Positions 16,794 through 24,953 of a DNA stretch of 33,632 nucleotides are shown here, piece after piece. Origin of the DNA: Chthoniobacterales bacterium (GTDB lineage Bacteria > Verrucomicrobiota > Verrucomicrobiia > Chthoniobacterales > JACTMZ01). Position 1 is the stretch's first letter. Each line of letters begins with the position of its first letter. The notes under the pieces are model-generated. The model ran no database searches and had not been told where the DNA came from. It worked only from the letters and a program-made list of their open reading frames with translations. The DNA is taken from positions 1 through 33,632 of the forward strand of contig VEQL01000028.1 of NCBI GenBank assembly GCA_018883245.1, given 5' to 3'. Made by a program: the position numbers and the translations under genes.

Positions 16794-17871
16794 CGCCCGG
16801 CTTCTCCGTGACCAGATCCCTGATCGTCTGCTCGTAATTGCCGCGCGCGTTCAGAGCGCGCAGACGTCCTTCGGCATCGAAGACAAAAAGCGTGGGCAGC
16901 GCGTTGATTCCGAGTTGCCGTGCCGTCGGATCTTCCCAGCCGCGACCCGCGCAGGCCGTGGGCCAATCCGTGATGCCGAGTTTTTCGAGTGTGCCGCGGC
17001 AATGCGACGTCTGACGGTCGAGACTCACCGTGGCGATGGACACACGTCCCGCGGGCAAAGTGCGCGCGAAGGCGGCGAACTCGGAGAGCCAAACGACCGA
17101 AGGCGGGGACCAGGAAGCCCAGAATGCGAGCGCCGTGACGCGGCCCCGTTGTGCGGCGACTTGGAATTTTCCTCCTTGGATCGTTTCGAAGCCCACGTCC
17201 GGGGCGCGTCCGAGAAGTTCGAGCCGCTTGAGGTCGTCTTGGATGCGTTGTCGGGTTCCGTCGTCGCGCGCCAATGTTGCGGCCTGTTCCAGAATTTTCC
17301 TTTTGCGCGACGGTTGGTCATCGAGCAGCGTGGCCGCTTCGGCCAACAGGCGGGCGGCACGGCGATCTTCGGGATAGCGCGAGGCGAAATTTCCCGCGGC
17401 GTCCAGGATGGTGTTGCGCGCATTGGCCGTTTCCCCCGGGCGGGCCGCGGCGGCGAGGTTCACCGTTTGCATCGTGGTCGTGATGCGCTGGAAGGCGGCG
17501 TCGGCTCTCACTTTCGACGGCACGGAATCCGATCTTTCAAGCGCGGACAATCTCTGCAGCGAACTTTCCACGCGCCGCCGGTCGGACAGCGAAGCGCCGA
17601 GCGACGATGTCACGCCGGCGAGTTCGATTTCGGCTTCGAAACGGCGCGGGTCCGAGGGAAAACGCGCAACGAATTCCGACAGGGCTTTTTCCTGCGCGGC
17701 GAGGTGGGAGCGCGCAAGTTGGACCGCTTTTTCCGGCGCGTCTTCCGGAGGTGCTCCCGGACCCTTGCGCAGCGCCTCGATGCGCACCCACGCCGAGTCC
17801 GCGCTCTCATCAGCGGCAGGCAAAGGCGAAAGCAAAGACAGGAGAACGAGGAGCGGGAAAAGTTTCCTCAT
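16783..17871 (-). CDS. Exported thioredoxin-fold protein lacking CXXC
   Basis: A 362-residue protein with a signal peptide (MRKLFPLLVLLSLLSPLPAA, 1-20) and a helical, TPR-like middle (about 25-225). A TlpA/AhpC-like thioredoxin domain ends the protein. The fold is recognisable from VTALAFWASWSPPSVVWLSE, SIATVSLDRQ, and the cis-proline loop INALPTLFVFD (P326). The active-site position that normally reads WCPPC reads WSPPS, with S255 and S258, so it cannot do thiol-disulfide exchange there. A binding or chaperone-like role is an inference. The ATG at 17871 overlaps the stop of the EEP gene (ATGA). An upstream in-frame start adding 23 residues was rejected because it would bury the signal peptide. 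Its 3' end overlaps the convergent glycosyltransferase by 11 bases. Confidence 0.82.
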   Translation of the reverse strand: MRKLFPLLVLLSLLSPLPAADESADSAWVRIEALRKGPGAPPEDAPEKAVQLARSHLAAQEKALSEFVARFPSDPRRFEAEIELAGVTSSLGASLSDRRRVESSLQRLSALERSDSVPSKVRADAAFQRITTTMQTVNLAAAARPGETANARNTILDAAGNFASRYPEDRRAARLLAEAATLLDDQPSRKRKILEQAATLARDDGTRQRIQDDLKRLELLGRAPDVGFETIQGGKFQVAAQRGRVTALAFWASWSPPSVVWLSEFAAFARTLPAGRVSIATVSLDRQTSHCRGTLEKLGITDWPTACAGRGWEDPTARQLGINALPTLFVFDAEGRLRALNARGNYEQTIRDLVTEKPGVRR

Positions 17872-18806
17872 GGTTTTCGGGAAGTTGCGGATAATTTGAA
17901 TACCGCCACCAGTGGACGGTGGTCGCTGGCCTTCATCCAATCACGTTCGCGAGGAATGCGCGAGTCCCCGTGGTCGAACAGACGGCGCAGCGCGTTGCTG
18001 GCCATCATGTAGTCCACGCGGGTGTAGGTGTCATTCTCGGCCCAATGATAGGTCCATGCATCGCCGCCGCGGTCGGTCAGCGGAAGGATCGTCAGTGCGG
18101 TTGGTGTGCCTCGTCGCCCGGTCAGGCCGGCCACCGCCGGCGAGTTCTTCGCATCGTTGAGGTCACCGACGAGCAGCAGGGGCGTGCCGGGATCCTGGGA
18201 CAGGATGGATACCACGCGTTGCCGCAGGAGCAGCGACTCGCCGCGACGCTGCTCGTCTTGGTCGAACTCCGGGACGACCCGCGGCGACTTCAAATGAGCG
18301 CCAAGAACCCGGAGGGTGAAATCGGGATGCACTGCCACCTTGCAGTCGAGGAAGCCGCGTTGGACGCGACGCGGCAGTCCGCCCGAATTCACCGCTGATG
18401 TTGTGTCATGACCGGCCTCGACCGGAAACCGCGAGAGCAAGGCCAGATGCCGGTGCTGGTCCGCGCCGTCCACCCATTCCGCATGTGGAAGATCGACGCC
18501 CGCCTGTTTCAAACGCCGTTGCAGATCGATCAGATCGCGGCGCGTTCCCACTTCCGCGAGTGCGAGGATGTCGGGTTTGATCCCGGCAACCGTTTCAACG
18601 ATGGAGGCGATGGATTCCGGCGTCTTGGCCGGAGTGAGTGTCCGGCCTTCTTCATCGCGAACGGGTTCGAGAAGGTAATTGCGCAGATTCCACCAGGCGA
18701 CCGTGAGCTTCGGTTCCGCGGACGGGGCGTCGTCATCTGCGTGCAGCGCGCCTGCGACGGACAAGATGGCCAGCGCGGCCGCGAAAATGACGCGCCGCGG
18801 ATGCAC
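17868..18806 (-). CDS. Exported endonuclease/exonuclease/phosphatase (EEP) family hydrolase
   Basis: A 312-residue secreted phosphodiesterase-type enzyme. A signal peptide (MHPRRVIFAAALAILSVAGALHA) is followed by all EEP motifs. These are WWNLRN with N40, ALAEVG with E85, LALLSRFPVEAG, GAHLKS, GDLND near 214, RVDYMMAS, and the terminal SDHRPLV with D295 and H296. The fold covers DNase I-like nucleases, sphingomyelinases and inositol phosphatases. The substrate cannot be named from sequence alone. The metal-binding and catalytic residues look intact. It starts with GTG at 18806, six bases after the tatA stop, and overlaps the thioredoxin-like gene by four bases. Export may be through Sec, since no twin-arginine motif of the standard form is seen. 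Confidence 0.87.
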   Translation of the reverse strand: MHPRRVIFAAALAILSVAGALHADDDAPSAEPKLTVAWWNLRNYLLEPVRDEEGRTLTPAKTPESIASIVETVAGIKPDILALAEVGTRRDLIDLQRRLKQAGVDLPHAEWVDGADQHRHLALLSRFPVEAGHDTTSAVNSGGLPRRVQRGFLDCKVAVHPDFTLRVLGAHLKSPRVVPEFDQDEQRRGESLLLRQRVVSILSQDPGTPLLLVGDLNDAKNSPAVAGLTGRRGTPTALTILPLTDRGGDAWTYHWAENDTYTRVDYMMASNALRRLFDHGDSRIPRERDWMKASDHRPLVAVFKLSATSRKP

Positions 18807-18812
18807 GGGAGA

Positions 18813-19046
18813 TCAGGCGGGGTTGTGCGGCTCCTTGCCAGGAGCTTCCTTCGCCTCGAGAGTCACGGTGGTCTTTTTGACCTCGCGGTCGAATTCGTCC
18901 CGCGCCTTTTTGAATTCGTTCAGGCTCTGGCCGAGCCCGCGCGCCAACTCGGGCAGGCGCTTGGCGCCGAACAAAACGAGGATGATGAGAAGAACGAGCA
19001 GGATTTCCTGCCAACCGGGGGCACCGAGGGCCAAGAGCGGACTCAT
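18813..19046 (-). CDS. tatA: Sec-independent protein translocase subunit TatA/E
   Basis: A 77-residue Tat subunit that helps move folded proteins across the inner membrane. A short periplasmic N-terminus with GAPGWQEILLVLLIILVLFG forms the membrane helix, and the hinge is FGAKRLPE. The amphipathic helix is LARGLGQSLNEFKKARDEFDRE. The charged tail KKTTVTLEAKEAPGKEPHNP ends the protein. These are all features of TatA/TatE; TatB has a different N-terminus and longer tail. No tatB or tatC is nearby, so they must be elsewhere. It lies between the channel gene (74 bases upstream) and the EEP gene (6 bases downstream). Confidence 0.92.
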   Translation of the reverse strand: MSPLLALGAPGWQEILLVLLIILVLFGAKRLPELARGLGQSLNEFKKARDEFDREVKKTTVTLEAKEAPGKEPHNPA

Positions 19047-19120
19047 GGGAGCAACTTAGGCAGCCGATCCTTGGGGCGCAACTTGGAAGTTCGGGCGGGC
19101 GGTCTTCCCGCGGACGGAAC

Positions 19121-19822
19121 CTATTTTTCGCGGTGTTTGGGCCGGTATTCGGTGACCAGACGCGCGAGCAGAATCGCCGGATAAAGCTGCCCGACCAATC
19201 CCTCGAGGGTGACGAGGGATCTCGCCATCGGGCTCACCGCCACGATGTCGCCGTAGCCGAGTGTTGTGAGCGTCACGAAGCTGAAATAAACCATCTCCGA
19301 CGTCGGAGGCTCGAAGGCCTGCGTGCCGGGAGTGAAGAAAAAGCTGTTCGGCCACCCGAGATAAATAAAGAGATAGATGTTCGCCCACAGGAGCCCGAGC
19401 ACGAGGAAAACCGCCACGGCGCCGAGAATCCGGTAAATATGCACCTCGCCCTGCCGGAACACGCGCATCGAAAGAAACCAAGCCTGCATGGCGAAAAACA
19501 GCACGGCCGCACCGGATGCGATCAGGTGCGTCTCGCGTCCTCCCAAGATCACGTTGAGCCAGTGCGACGCGAACGCGATGCCCGCGAGGATGACAATACC
19601 GATGCGCACCGCGTTGTGGTGGGACGTCGCCATGATGCCGGCGACAAGGATGAGCGAGAATGAGACGCTCACGGCGCCGTTGGTCATCTGGTCCCCGCCG
19701 AGCAGCGGGTAGATGACAAAAACGTAAAGGACCAGCAGGGTCAAAAGCGCGGCCATCCCGCGGTCCGAGTCGGTCCACAGGTTCCATTTGTGGCGTGCGC
19801 GTTGGACGTGGTGCCTGATCAC
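19121..19822 (-). CDS. Six-helix ion channel with potassium selectivity filter
   Basis: A 233-residue membrane protein with about six transmembrane helices: AALLTLLVLYVFVIYPLLG, VSFSLILVAGIMATS, IGIVILAGIAFASHWLNVI, ASGAAVLFFAMQAWFLSM, ILGAVAVFLVLGLLWANIYL, and the last after the pore. The pore loop holds TLTTLGYGDIVAVSP with GYGD at 189-192, the K+ filter. Helix 4 lacks an arginine ladder, so voltage gating is unlikely, and there is no RCK or cyclic-nucleotide domain. The start is a GTG at 19822 that overlaps the gpsA stop (GTGA), which shows coupling. A longer in-frame reading reaches into gpsA with low-complexity arginine-rich sequence and was rejected. Confidence 0.85.
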   Translation of the reverse strand: MIRHHVQRARHKWNLWTDSDRGMAALLTLLVLYVFVIYPLLGGDQMTNGAVSVSFSLILVAGIMATSHHNAVRIGIVILAGIAFASHWLNVILGGRETHLIASGAAVLFFAMQAWFLSMRVFRQGEVHIYRILGAVAVFLVLGLLWANIYLFIYLGWPNSFFFTPGTQAFEPPTSEMVYFSFVTLTTLGYGDIVAVSPMARSLVTLEGLVGQLYPAILLARLVTEYRPKHREK

Positions 19823-20826
19823 GGGCCGTTCTCCGGTTTCGGCTCGCGCGCGAGAAGCCGCAGCAACCCTTCGCGCGGCGACAGTTCCTCGAAGAGCACC
19901 GCATGCACCGTGTCGAGCAGGGGCGCTTCCACCCCTTGCTTGCGGGCTTCCTCGTAGGCGCTGCGCGTTGTCGGCACGCCTTCGGCCACCATGACCATCG
20001 ACTTGCGGATGTCTTCGAGTTTTTCCCCCCGGCCCAGACGTTCCCCGACGCCGCGGTTGCGGCTGTGCACGCTGAAGCATGTCACCATCAGGTCGCCCAA
20101 ACCGCTCAGCCCGTAAAATGTCTCCCGGCGTCCGCCGAGCTTTGTGCCCAAGCGCACCAACTCCGCCAGCGAGCGTGTGACGAGTGCCGCCTTGGCATTG
20201 TCGCCGAGGCCGAGACCGTCGGAAATTCCCGCTGCGATCGCGTAGATGTTTTTCAGCGCGCCGCCCAGCTCCACGCCGGCCACGTCGTCGCTTGAATACG
20301 CGCGGAACGCCCCCGTGCAGAAAAGTTTCCGGAGCATGGAAGCCAGCGCCGGCTCGCCTGCGGCCACAACGGCTGCAGCGGGCGTGCCGCGCGCCACTTC
20401 TTCCGCGTGGTTCGGGCCGGACAGCGCCGCGACCGGATTGCTTGGCAGCGCGCCGGAAAGAACCTGTGTCATAAGGCGTCCGGTGTGGTGCTCCAGGCCC
20501 TTCGTGCAGCAGACCAGCGGCGTGTCCGGCCGCACGCCGGCGTCGGCCATCTTTTCGGCCACGCCTTTGAGAAATTGCGAGGGAGGCACCACGACGAGGA
20601 GGTCGGCCCCGGCCGCATTGTTCATGTCCGCCGTCGCGGTGATGCCTTCGGCGAGAGTCACCCCCGGAAGAAACTGGGCGTTGGTGTGCCGGGTATTGAT
20701 CTCTTCGACTTGCGCGGGATCATGGGCCCAGATCGTGACTGCACGTCCGGACGAGGCGAGCAACTGGGCCAAAGCCGTGCCCCAGCCGCCGGCGCCGATC
20801 AGGGAGATGGATTTCGGTTCGTTCAT
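19819..20826 (-). CDS. gpsA: NAD(P)-dependent glycerol-3-phosphate dehydrogenase
   Basis: GpsA reduces dihydroxyacetone phosphate to sn-glycerol 3-phosphate, the backbone for phospholipids. The 335-residue length is normal. ISLIGAGGWGTALAQLL has the dinucleotide motif GAGGWG at 11-16. LVVVPPSQFL, CCTKGLEHHTGRLMTQVL and AALSGPNHAEEVARGTPAAAV follow the family pattern. ALKNIYAIAAGISDGLGLGDNA holds the catalytic lysine region, and GLSGLGDLMVTCFSVHSRNRGVGE is the conserved C-terminal segment. Its ATG overlaps the plsY stop (ATGA), and its stop overlaps the channel start. Pairing with plsY joins production and acylation of glycerol 3-phosphate in one transcript. Confidence 0.97.
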   Translation of the reverse strand: MNEPKSISLIGAGGWGTALAQLLASSGRAVTIWAHDPAQVEEINTRHTNAQFLPGVTLAEGITATADMNNAAGADLLVVVPPSQFLKGVAEKMADAGVRPDTPLVCCTKGLEHHTGRLMTQVLSGALPSNPVAALSGPNHAEEVARGTPAAAVVAAGEPALASMLRKLFCTGAFRAYSSDDVAGVELGGALKNIYAIAAGISDGLGLGDNAKAALVTRSLAELVRLGTKLGGRRETFYGLSGLGDLMVTCFSVHSRNRGVGERLGRGEKLEDIRKSMVMVAEGVPTTRSAYEEARKQGVEAPLLDTVHAVLFEELSPREGLLRLLAREPKPENGP

Positions 20827-21449
20827 GCTTGGCTCTTCGAGGCGAAACGGGGTTCCGTTCCTTCCCGCAGACGCCGGATGTTGGACCGATGGCGCCAGAT
20901 GGCGAGCGCGGAAATCACGAGGGCGAAGACGAAGAGCGGCGCGCTTCCCGCGATCCCGCCCGACCAAAGTGCGCCGATGGAAACGGGCACGGCGACGGAG
21001 GCGGCGATGGACGCGACGGACACGTAGTGCGTGGTCTTGAAGAAAACAAACCACACCACGGTGATAAACAGCACGGTCCACGGCGAGAATGCCAGCAGCA
21101 CGCCGGCCGAGGTGGCGATTCCCTTTCCGCCCTTGAATCCGAGCCACGGCGTGTAGTTGTGTCCGGCGATCACGGCCACGGCGGCGATGATGCCGAGCCA
21201 ATCGGCGGCGGACCCATCGCCGAAGCTCTTCGCGATCCAGACAGCCATGAAGCCCTTCAGCGCATCGACGACAAAAACGAAAATGCCGAGCGGTTTGCCC
21301 AGGGTGCGCAGGACATTGGTCGCGCCGATGTTGCCGCTGCCGTGACGGCGTATGTCCACACCGCGAGCGCGCGCCACGAGGTAACCCGTCGGTATGGAGC
21401 CGAGGAGAAAAGCGCCGAATGCCAGCGTGGGAAAGATCAGGCCGTTCAT
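20823..21449 (-). CDS. plsY: Glycerol-3-phosphate acyltransferase PlsY
   Basis: PlsY transfers an acyl group from acyl-phosphate to glycerol 3-phosphate, giving lysophosphatidate in the inner membrane. The 208-residue protein has several transmembrane helices and the three cytoplasm-facing family motifs. These are GSIPTGYLVARARGVDIRRH with SGNIGATNVLRTLGK, GHNYTPWLGFKGGKG, and RHRSNIRRLREGTEP near the C-terminus. The acyl-phosphate donor is made by PlsX, which is not in the window. It starts 3 bases after the nadE stop and overlaps gpsA by four bases, so nadE-plsY-gpsA is very probably one transcript. Confidence 0.97.
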   Translation of the reverse strand: MNGLIFPTLAFGAFLLGSIPTGYLVARARGVDIRRHGSGNIGATNVLRTLGKPLGIFVFVVDALKGFMAVWIAKSFGDGSAADWLGIIAAVAVIAGHNYTPWLGFKGGKGIATSAGVLLAFSPWTVLFITVVWFVFFKTTHYVSVASIAASVAVPVSIGALWSGGIAGSAPLFVFALVISALAIWRHRSNIRRLREGTEPRFASKSQA

Positions 21450-21452
21450 GGA

Positions 21453-23078
21453 TTATGCGTGGAAGCGCTGTGCGATTGGCACGCGGCGGCCGATGCCGAA
21501 GGCTTTCGATGTCACCTTGATGCCGGGCGCGGCTTGCTGCCGCTTGTATTCATTGGCATCCACCTTGCGCGCCACCCAGCGCACAGTTTCCTCGGCGAAG
21601 CCACGTTCCGCGATTTCCTCCACGGTCAATTGTTCCTCCACGTAGAGCTGGAGAATCTTGTCCAGCACGTCGTAGGGCGGGAGCGTGTCCTGGTCCTTCT
21701 GGTCCGGTCGCAGCTCGGCGCTGGGTGCTTTTTGGATCGTCGCCTGCGGGATGATCTCGCGTCCGCGGTTGATGTAATCGGCCAGCTGGTAAACCATCGT
21801 TTTGGGAACATCGGAAATGAGCGCCATGCCCCCGGCCATGTCGCCGTAGATGGTGCAATAACCCACGGCCAGCTCGCTCTTGTTGCCTGTCGAAAGAACA
21901 AGACGGTTGAACTTGTTCGAGATGGCCATGAGCGTCATCCCGCGCAGGCGCGCCTGCAAATTTTCCTCGGTGCTGTCCGGTGGGCGTCCGGCAAAAACTT
22001 TCTCCAGCTGTTTTCCCATCGCTTCGAACCCCGTATCGATCGGCACCGTTTGGCACTCGATGCCCAGGTTGCGCGCCAGGGCGAGGGAATCGTCCACACT
22101 GCCCGCGGAGGAGAACGGCCCGGGCATCGTCACGCCGAGAACGTTCTCCGCGCCCAAAGCTTCCACCGCGAGGGCGGCGGTCACGGCGGAATCGATGCCG
22201 CCGCTCAGCCCGATGACCACCTGGCTGAACCCGCATTTTCCCAGGTAATCGCGCAACCCGAGAATGAGAGCATCGTGCACCTCGGCGACTGTTTCGCGCG
22301 CGAGACCGGACGCGCGTCCGGGCACCTCCACCGCGGCATGGCACTCAGTGAAGCCCGGCAACAGCGCCGCCGGAGCCCCGTCCGCATTCACCACGAAAGA
22401 ATTCCCGTCGAAGACCAGCTGGTCGTTTCCGCCGACGAGGTTCACGTAAACCAGCGGAACGCGCACCGACTGCGCGATCTTCGACATCATGGCGAGGCGC
22501 CGGGCCGGTTTGCCCGCCTCGAACGGCGATGCGCTCATGTTGATGAGGAGATCGATGCCCGAGCGACGCAGCGACTCGATCGGGCTCTGCCCGTAGTAAT
22601 CGTGGGGCAGGTATTCCGCCGTCCACAGGTCCTCGCAAATCGTGATGCCGGTGCGGCGACCCGCGATCATCGCCGTGGTCACGCGTTTGGCGGGCTCGAA
22701 GTAGCGGCCTTCGTCGAACACATCGTAAGTCGGCAAAAGCGATTTGTGCGCGGTGGCGACGCGCTTGCCGTTCTGCAGCACCACGGCGCTGTTGTGGCAG
22801 GGCCTGCCGTGGCGCGCGGTGTTCGGCTCGATCGTGCCGACAAGCAACGGCACATCGCCGGCATCGACAGCCAGCGCGTTGAGGTGACGCTCCGCCGCGG
22901 CGATGAATCCCGAGCGGAACACCAGGTCCATCGGCGGGTAGCCGCAAAGTGCCAACTCCGGTGTCACCACGAAGTCCGCACCCGCCTTCACCAGTTCGCG
23001 GTAGGCGTGGAGGATTTTGTCGGCGTTGCCGGCGAAATCCCCGACGGTCGTGTTGATCTGTGCGATGCCGGCTTTCAA
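21453..23078 (-). CDS. nadE: Glutamine-dependent NAD+ synthetase
   Basis: NadE amidates nicotinate adenine dinucleotide to NAD+, the last step of NAD synthesis. The 541 residues hold two domains. The nitrilase-type glutaminase has catalytic E41 (TPELALCGYPP), K112 (HKSLLPTYDVFDEGRYF) and C148 (ITICEDLW). The synthetase domain follows from about 270, with PP-loop SGGIDS at 292-297, TGNKSELAVGYCTIYGD, and PSAELRPDQKDQDTLPPYD. Glutamine can therefore be the nitrogen source. The start is a TTG at 23078, chosen because it gives the family N-terminus KAGIAQINTTVGDF. There is no ATG or GTG close by and no clear ribosome binding site, and the upstream bases look like decayed repeat. Confidence 0.96.
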   Translation of the reverse strand: MKAGIAQINTTVGDFAGNADKILHAYRELVKAGADFVVTPELALCGYPPMDLVFRSGFIAAAERHLNALAVDAGDVPLLVGTIEPNTARHGRPCHNSAVVLQNGKRVATAHKSLLPTYDVFDEGRYFEPAKRVTTAMIAGRRTGITICEDLWTAEYLPHDYYGQSPIESLRRSGIDLLINMSASPFEAGKPARRLAMMSKIAQSVRVPLVYVNLVGGNDQLVFDGNSFVVNADGAPAALLPGFTECHAAVEVPGRASGLARETVAEVHDALILGLRDYLGKCGFSQVVIGLSGGIDSAVTAALAVEALGAENVLGVTMPGPFSSAGSVDDSLALARNLGIECQTVPIDTGFEAMGKQLEKVFAGRPPDSTEENLQARLRGMTLMAISNKFNRLVLSTGNKSELAVGYCTIYGDMAGGMALISDVPKTMVYQLADYINRGREIIPQATIQKAPSAELRPDQKDQDTLPPYDVLDKILQLYVEEQLTVEEIAERGFAEETVRWVARKVDANEYKRQQAAPGIKVTSKAFGIGRRVPIAQRFHA

Positions 23079-23138
23079 AAGAATTGAGGTTTTAGGGATG
23101 AGAGTTGAGAGAGGCTGAAACCTGCAAGCTGAACACAG

Positions 23139-23161
23139 AAAACTCCGGCTGCCGAGGCAGC
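23139..23161 (-). terminator. Probable Rho-independent terminator after the CPBP protease gene
   Basis: Read on the minus strand, GCTGC-CTCG-GCAGC (23161 down to 23148) forms a hairpin four bases after the CPBP stop. CGGAG and TTTT follow at 23142-23139. The stem is only 5 pairs, so strength is moderate. It would separate the protease gene from the nadE group. The rest of the gap, about 23082-23135, is purine-rich decayed repeat. Confidence 0.55.
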
Positions 23162-23165
23162 ACGG

Positions 23166-23876
23166 CTACCAGAACCCCCATTGTTTGGTTTGCATGATGT
23201 AGATGCCGAGACCGAGATTCGTGACGGCGTGCGCGATCACACAGCAAGCCAGGCTCCGCGTTTTCACCGCGAGCAAGTTGTAGATCGCCCCGGTCAGCAG
23301 CGCCGGCACGAAATCCGGACCCCAGTGCGCCAGGCCGAACATCACCGTCACGATGCCGAAAGAAAACCACGAGAACGTCCCGAACGGCACCTTGGTGAAA
23401 TCCTCTTTGATCAAGTAGCGCAGCAAAAATCCGCGCCAGAAGATTTCTTCCAGCAACGGCACCACCACGACCAGGCGCAGGAAGCGCATTCCCACGGTCG
23501 TCCACCATAGCGCGGAAGACTCCGCGAAGAGATCCGGATTGAATCCGTCATTGCGGGGCGCCGCGCCCAACAGCCACTGCGGCGAGATCCACAGCGCGAG
23601 GACCAGCAAGCCGGCGGCGATTCCGGCGATGACGTGCCATTTGTCACCCCATTCGTAAGCCTTCCAAAACCACAGCAGCAACGCGCCGCAGGCGATGGTT
23701 TGCAGGGGGTAGACCCAATATTTCGGGTCCGACAGCCAGAGCGGTCCGCCTTCCTCCGGCGCGAAAGATCCCACCGCCGATACGAGGGCCAACCCCGCCA
23801 TGAACACCGCGAAGGGCGCGATATAGGCGACAAATGCGCGGCGCTCGGTGCAAGTCGTCTGTTCCCCGGTTGTCAC
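23166..23876 (-). CDS. CPBP-family intramembrane metalloprotease
   Basis: A 236-residue membrane protein of the CAAX protease/bacteriocin-processing (CPBP) family. Several transmembrane helices precede the motifs. These are EEIFWRGF (E143, E144, R148), GLAHWGPD with H184, and AHAVTNLG with H216 and N220, forming the glutamate-histidine metal site. The long hydrophobic N-terminal part, with PKYWVYPLQTIACGALLLWF, resembles the CPBP subfamily linked with exosortase systems (pepcterm_CAAX type), but no exosortase is seen here. GTG 23876 was chosen because AAGG lies several bases ahead of it. A longer in-frame reading would run into tRNA-Gly. Substrate unknown. Confidence 0.83.
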   Translation of the reverse strand: MTTGEQTTCTERRAFVAYIAPFAVFMAGLALVSAVGSFAPEEGGPLWLSDPKYWVYPLQTIACGALLLWFWKAYEWGDKWHVIAGIAAGLLVLALWISPQWLLGAAPRNDGFNPDLFAESSALWWTTVGMRFLRLVVVVPLLEEIFWRGFLLRYLIKEDFTKVPFGTFSWFSFGIVTVMFGLAHWGPDFVPALLTGAIYNLLAVKTRSLACCVIAHAVTNLGLGIYIMQTKQWGFW

Positions 23877-23941
23877 TCGAAGCCTTGTGCCGCAAAACCG
23901 CCTTGACGCGCAAGCTTCCGCGGAGAATCTGTAGGAAGTTC

Positions 23942-24012
23942 GCGGGCATAGTTTAGTGGTAAAACTCCAGCCTTCCAAGCTGGCTATGAGGGTTCGATTC
24001 CCTCTGCCCGCT
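23942..24012 (+). tRNA. tRNA-Gly (anticodon TCC)
   Basis: This folds as a standard cloverleaf. The acceptor arm GCGGGCA pairs with TGCCCGC. The D arm has AGTTTAGTGGTAAAACT. The anticodon stem CCAGC/GCTGG encloses loop CTTCCAA with anticodon TCC, reading GGA and GGG. The T arm is GAGGG-TTCGATT-CCCTC. The discriminator is T and CCA is not encoded. A T-rich stretch (24013-24024) follows directly and could help end transcription. The region to its right has accessory character, but no copy of its 3' end was noticed further on. Confidence 0.97.
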
Positions 24013-24257
24013 GTTTTTCTTTTTAAGTCGTTAATCCTCTGTAGCTTGGAAACTCATTGAGCGGGGTTGACTCCTCAAAAATCAGGCCAAAACGCCTAAA
24101 ATTTGGCCACTTTTCAACGTCGTTCAAGGACGTCAATGAGGATCGGGATTTGGGGCTGGGGGCCGAGGACTGCGCTAATTTTATTTTTTCGGTCCCCGTA
24201 TGACTCGAAAACCCCTTTTCGGACCGGTCCAAGCCTCTAAACTTGCTGGTCCAAGCC
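24013..24257. promoter_or_regulatory. AT-richer intergenic region with inverted and direct repeats ahead of the first YbjN gene
   Basis: This 245-base stretch has about 45-48% GC on two hand-counted lines, lower than the flanking genes. GGCCAAA (24085-24091) pairs with TTTGGCC (24102-24108) across 10 bases. CGGTCC at 24190 pairs with GGACCG at 24221, and GGACCGGTCC (24221-24230) is a perfect 10-base palindrome. GGTCCAAGCC occurs at 24226-24235 and again at 24248-24257, ending at the start codon. The palindrome and direct repeat near the ATG could be an operator. That is an inference, and no promoter was assigned with confidence. Confidence 0.45.
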
Positions 24258-24953
24258 ATGAGTGACGAAAGCTTCTCTCCCCAGTTCGGATCGCCTTTCC
24301 AAGTTGTCGTGGATCATTGCGAGGAGGCCGGGATCAAGTTTCGAGCCGAACCCGATGTGAAGGGCGTGTTCTTTTCCATGCGCGGCGAGATGGCCATTTA
24401 CGACGTGGCTCTCCTCGTCACGCATGACGATCAGGTATTCCAAATCTACCTCACCATCCCCATTGCAACCACCGAGGAGCGGCTGCGACCCCTCGTCGCT
24501 GAATTTGTCACCCGGGCCAATCACCGCATCGTCATTGGCCATTTCGACTATGACATGGACGAGGGGAGGCTTCGCTACCACATAGGGCATCCGTTTGGCG
24601 AAAGAGGCCTCGATGACGAAACAGTCGGGCGTCTCTTTGCCACAGCCATGGGAACTGCGGACCGGTATTTTCCCGCCCTCATGCGGGCCTTGGTGGGTGG
24701 CGAGACACCTGCTGACGCCGTTTACTTGGCCGAGTTGGATTACCATGCCGAGGCAGCGCATGAGGAAGACCGGGAGACGGCCCATCAATCTTCAAAAGAA
24801 GCTCCGCAGCCCCCGAAACCCTCTCTCAATAAGCGCAACCGGCGTCCTCGCAAGGATCCGCGGTTGAAATCGACCCGCGAGCTGCCGGGGCTTTTCGAGC
24901 GTCCGAAAGAGGAGAGGGGACCCGAGTCCAAAGGAAATCCGCCGGCTTCCTGA
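24258..24953 (+). CDS. YbjN-domain protein, copy A
   Basis: A 231-residue cytoplasmic protein with a YbjN domain (type III secretion chaperone-like fold) over about residues 8-165. Support is the helix PFQVVVDHCEEAGIKF, the strands FFSMRGEMAIYDVALLVTHDD and FQIYLTIPIA, EERLRPLVAEFVTRANHRIV, and MGTADRYFPALMRALVGGET. Family members are poorly understood and often called sensory transduction regulators. The last 60 residues are a charged, proline-rich tail with RRPRK and a terminal LPGLFERP. A second copy at 28045-28707 shares THDD, RANH, GRLF, TADRYF, ALMR, DAVYLAEL, and both tail elements. ATG 24258 is preferred to a TTG at 24243. No clear ribosome binding site precedes it. Confidence 0.78.
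   Translation: MSDESFSPQFGSPFQVVVDHCEEAGIKFRAEPDVKGVFFSMRGEMAIYDVALLVTHDDQVFQIYLTIPIATTEERLRPLVAEFVTRANHRIVIGHFDYDMDEGRLRYHIGHPFGERGLDDETVGRLFATAMGTADRYFPALMRALVGGETPADAVYLAELDYHAEAAHEEDRETAHQSSKEAPQPPKPSLNKRNRRPRKDPRLKSTRELPGLFERPKEERGPESKGNPPAS

Noticed and set aside
19822-20080. N-terminal extension of the channel protein into gpsA
   Set aside because: The added residues are Arg/Ala-rich low complexity within a certain gene, and a GTG start overlapping the gpsA stop gives a normal channel.
23942-24257. tRNA-Gly as integration site of an island covering the right part
   Set aside because: No second copy of the tRNA 3' end and no integrase were seen up to the window edge. The idea stays open only beyond the window.
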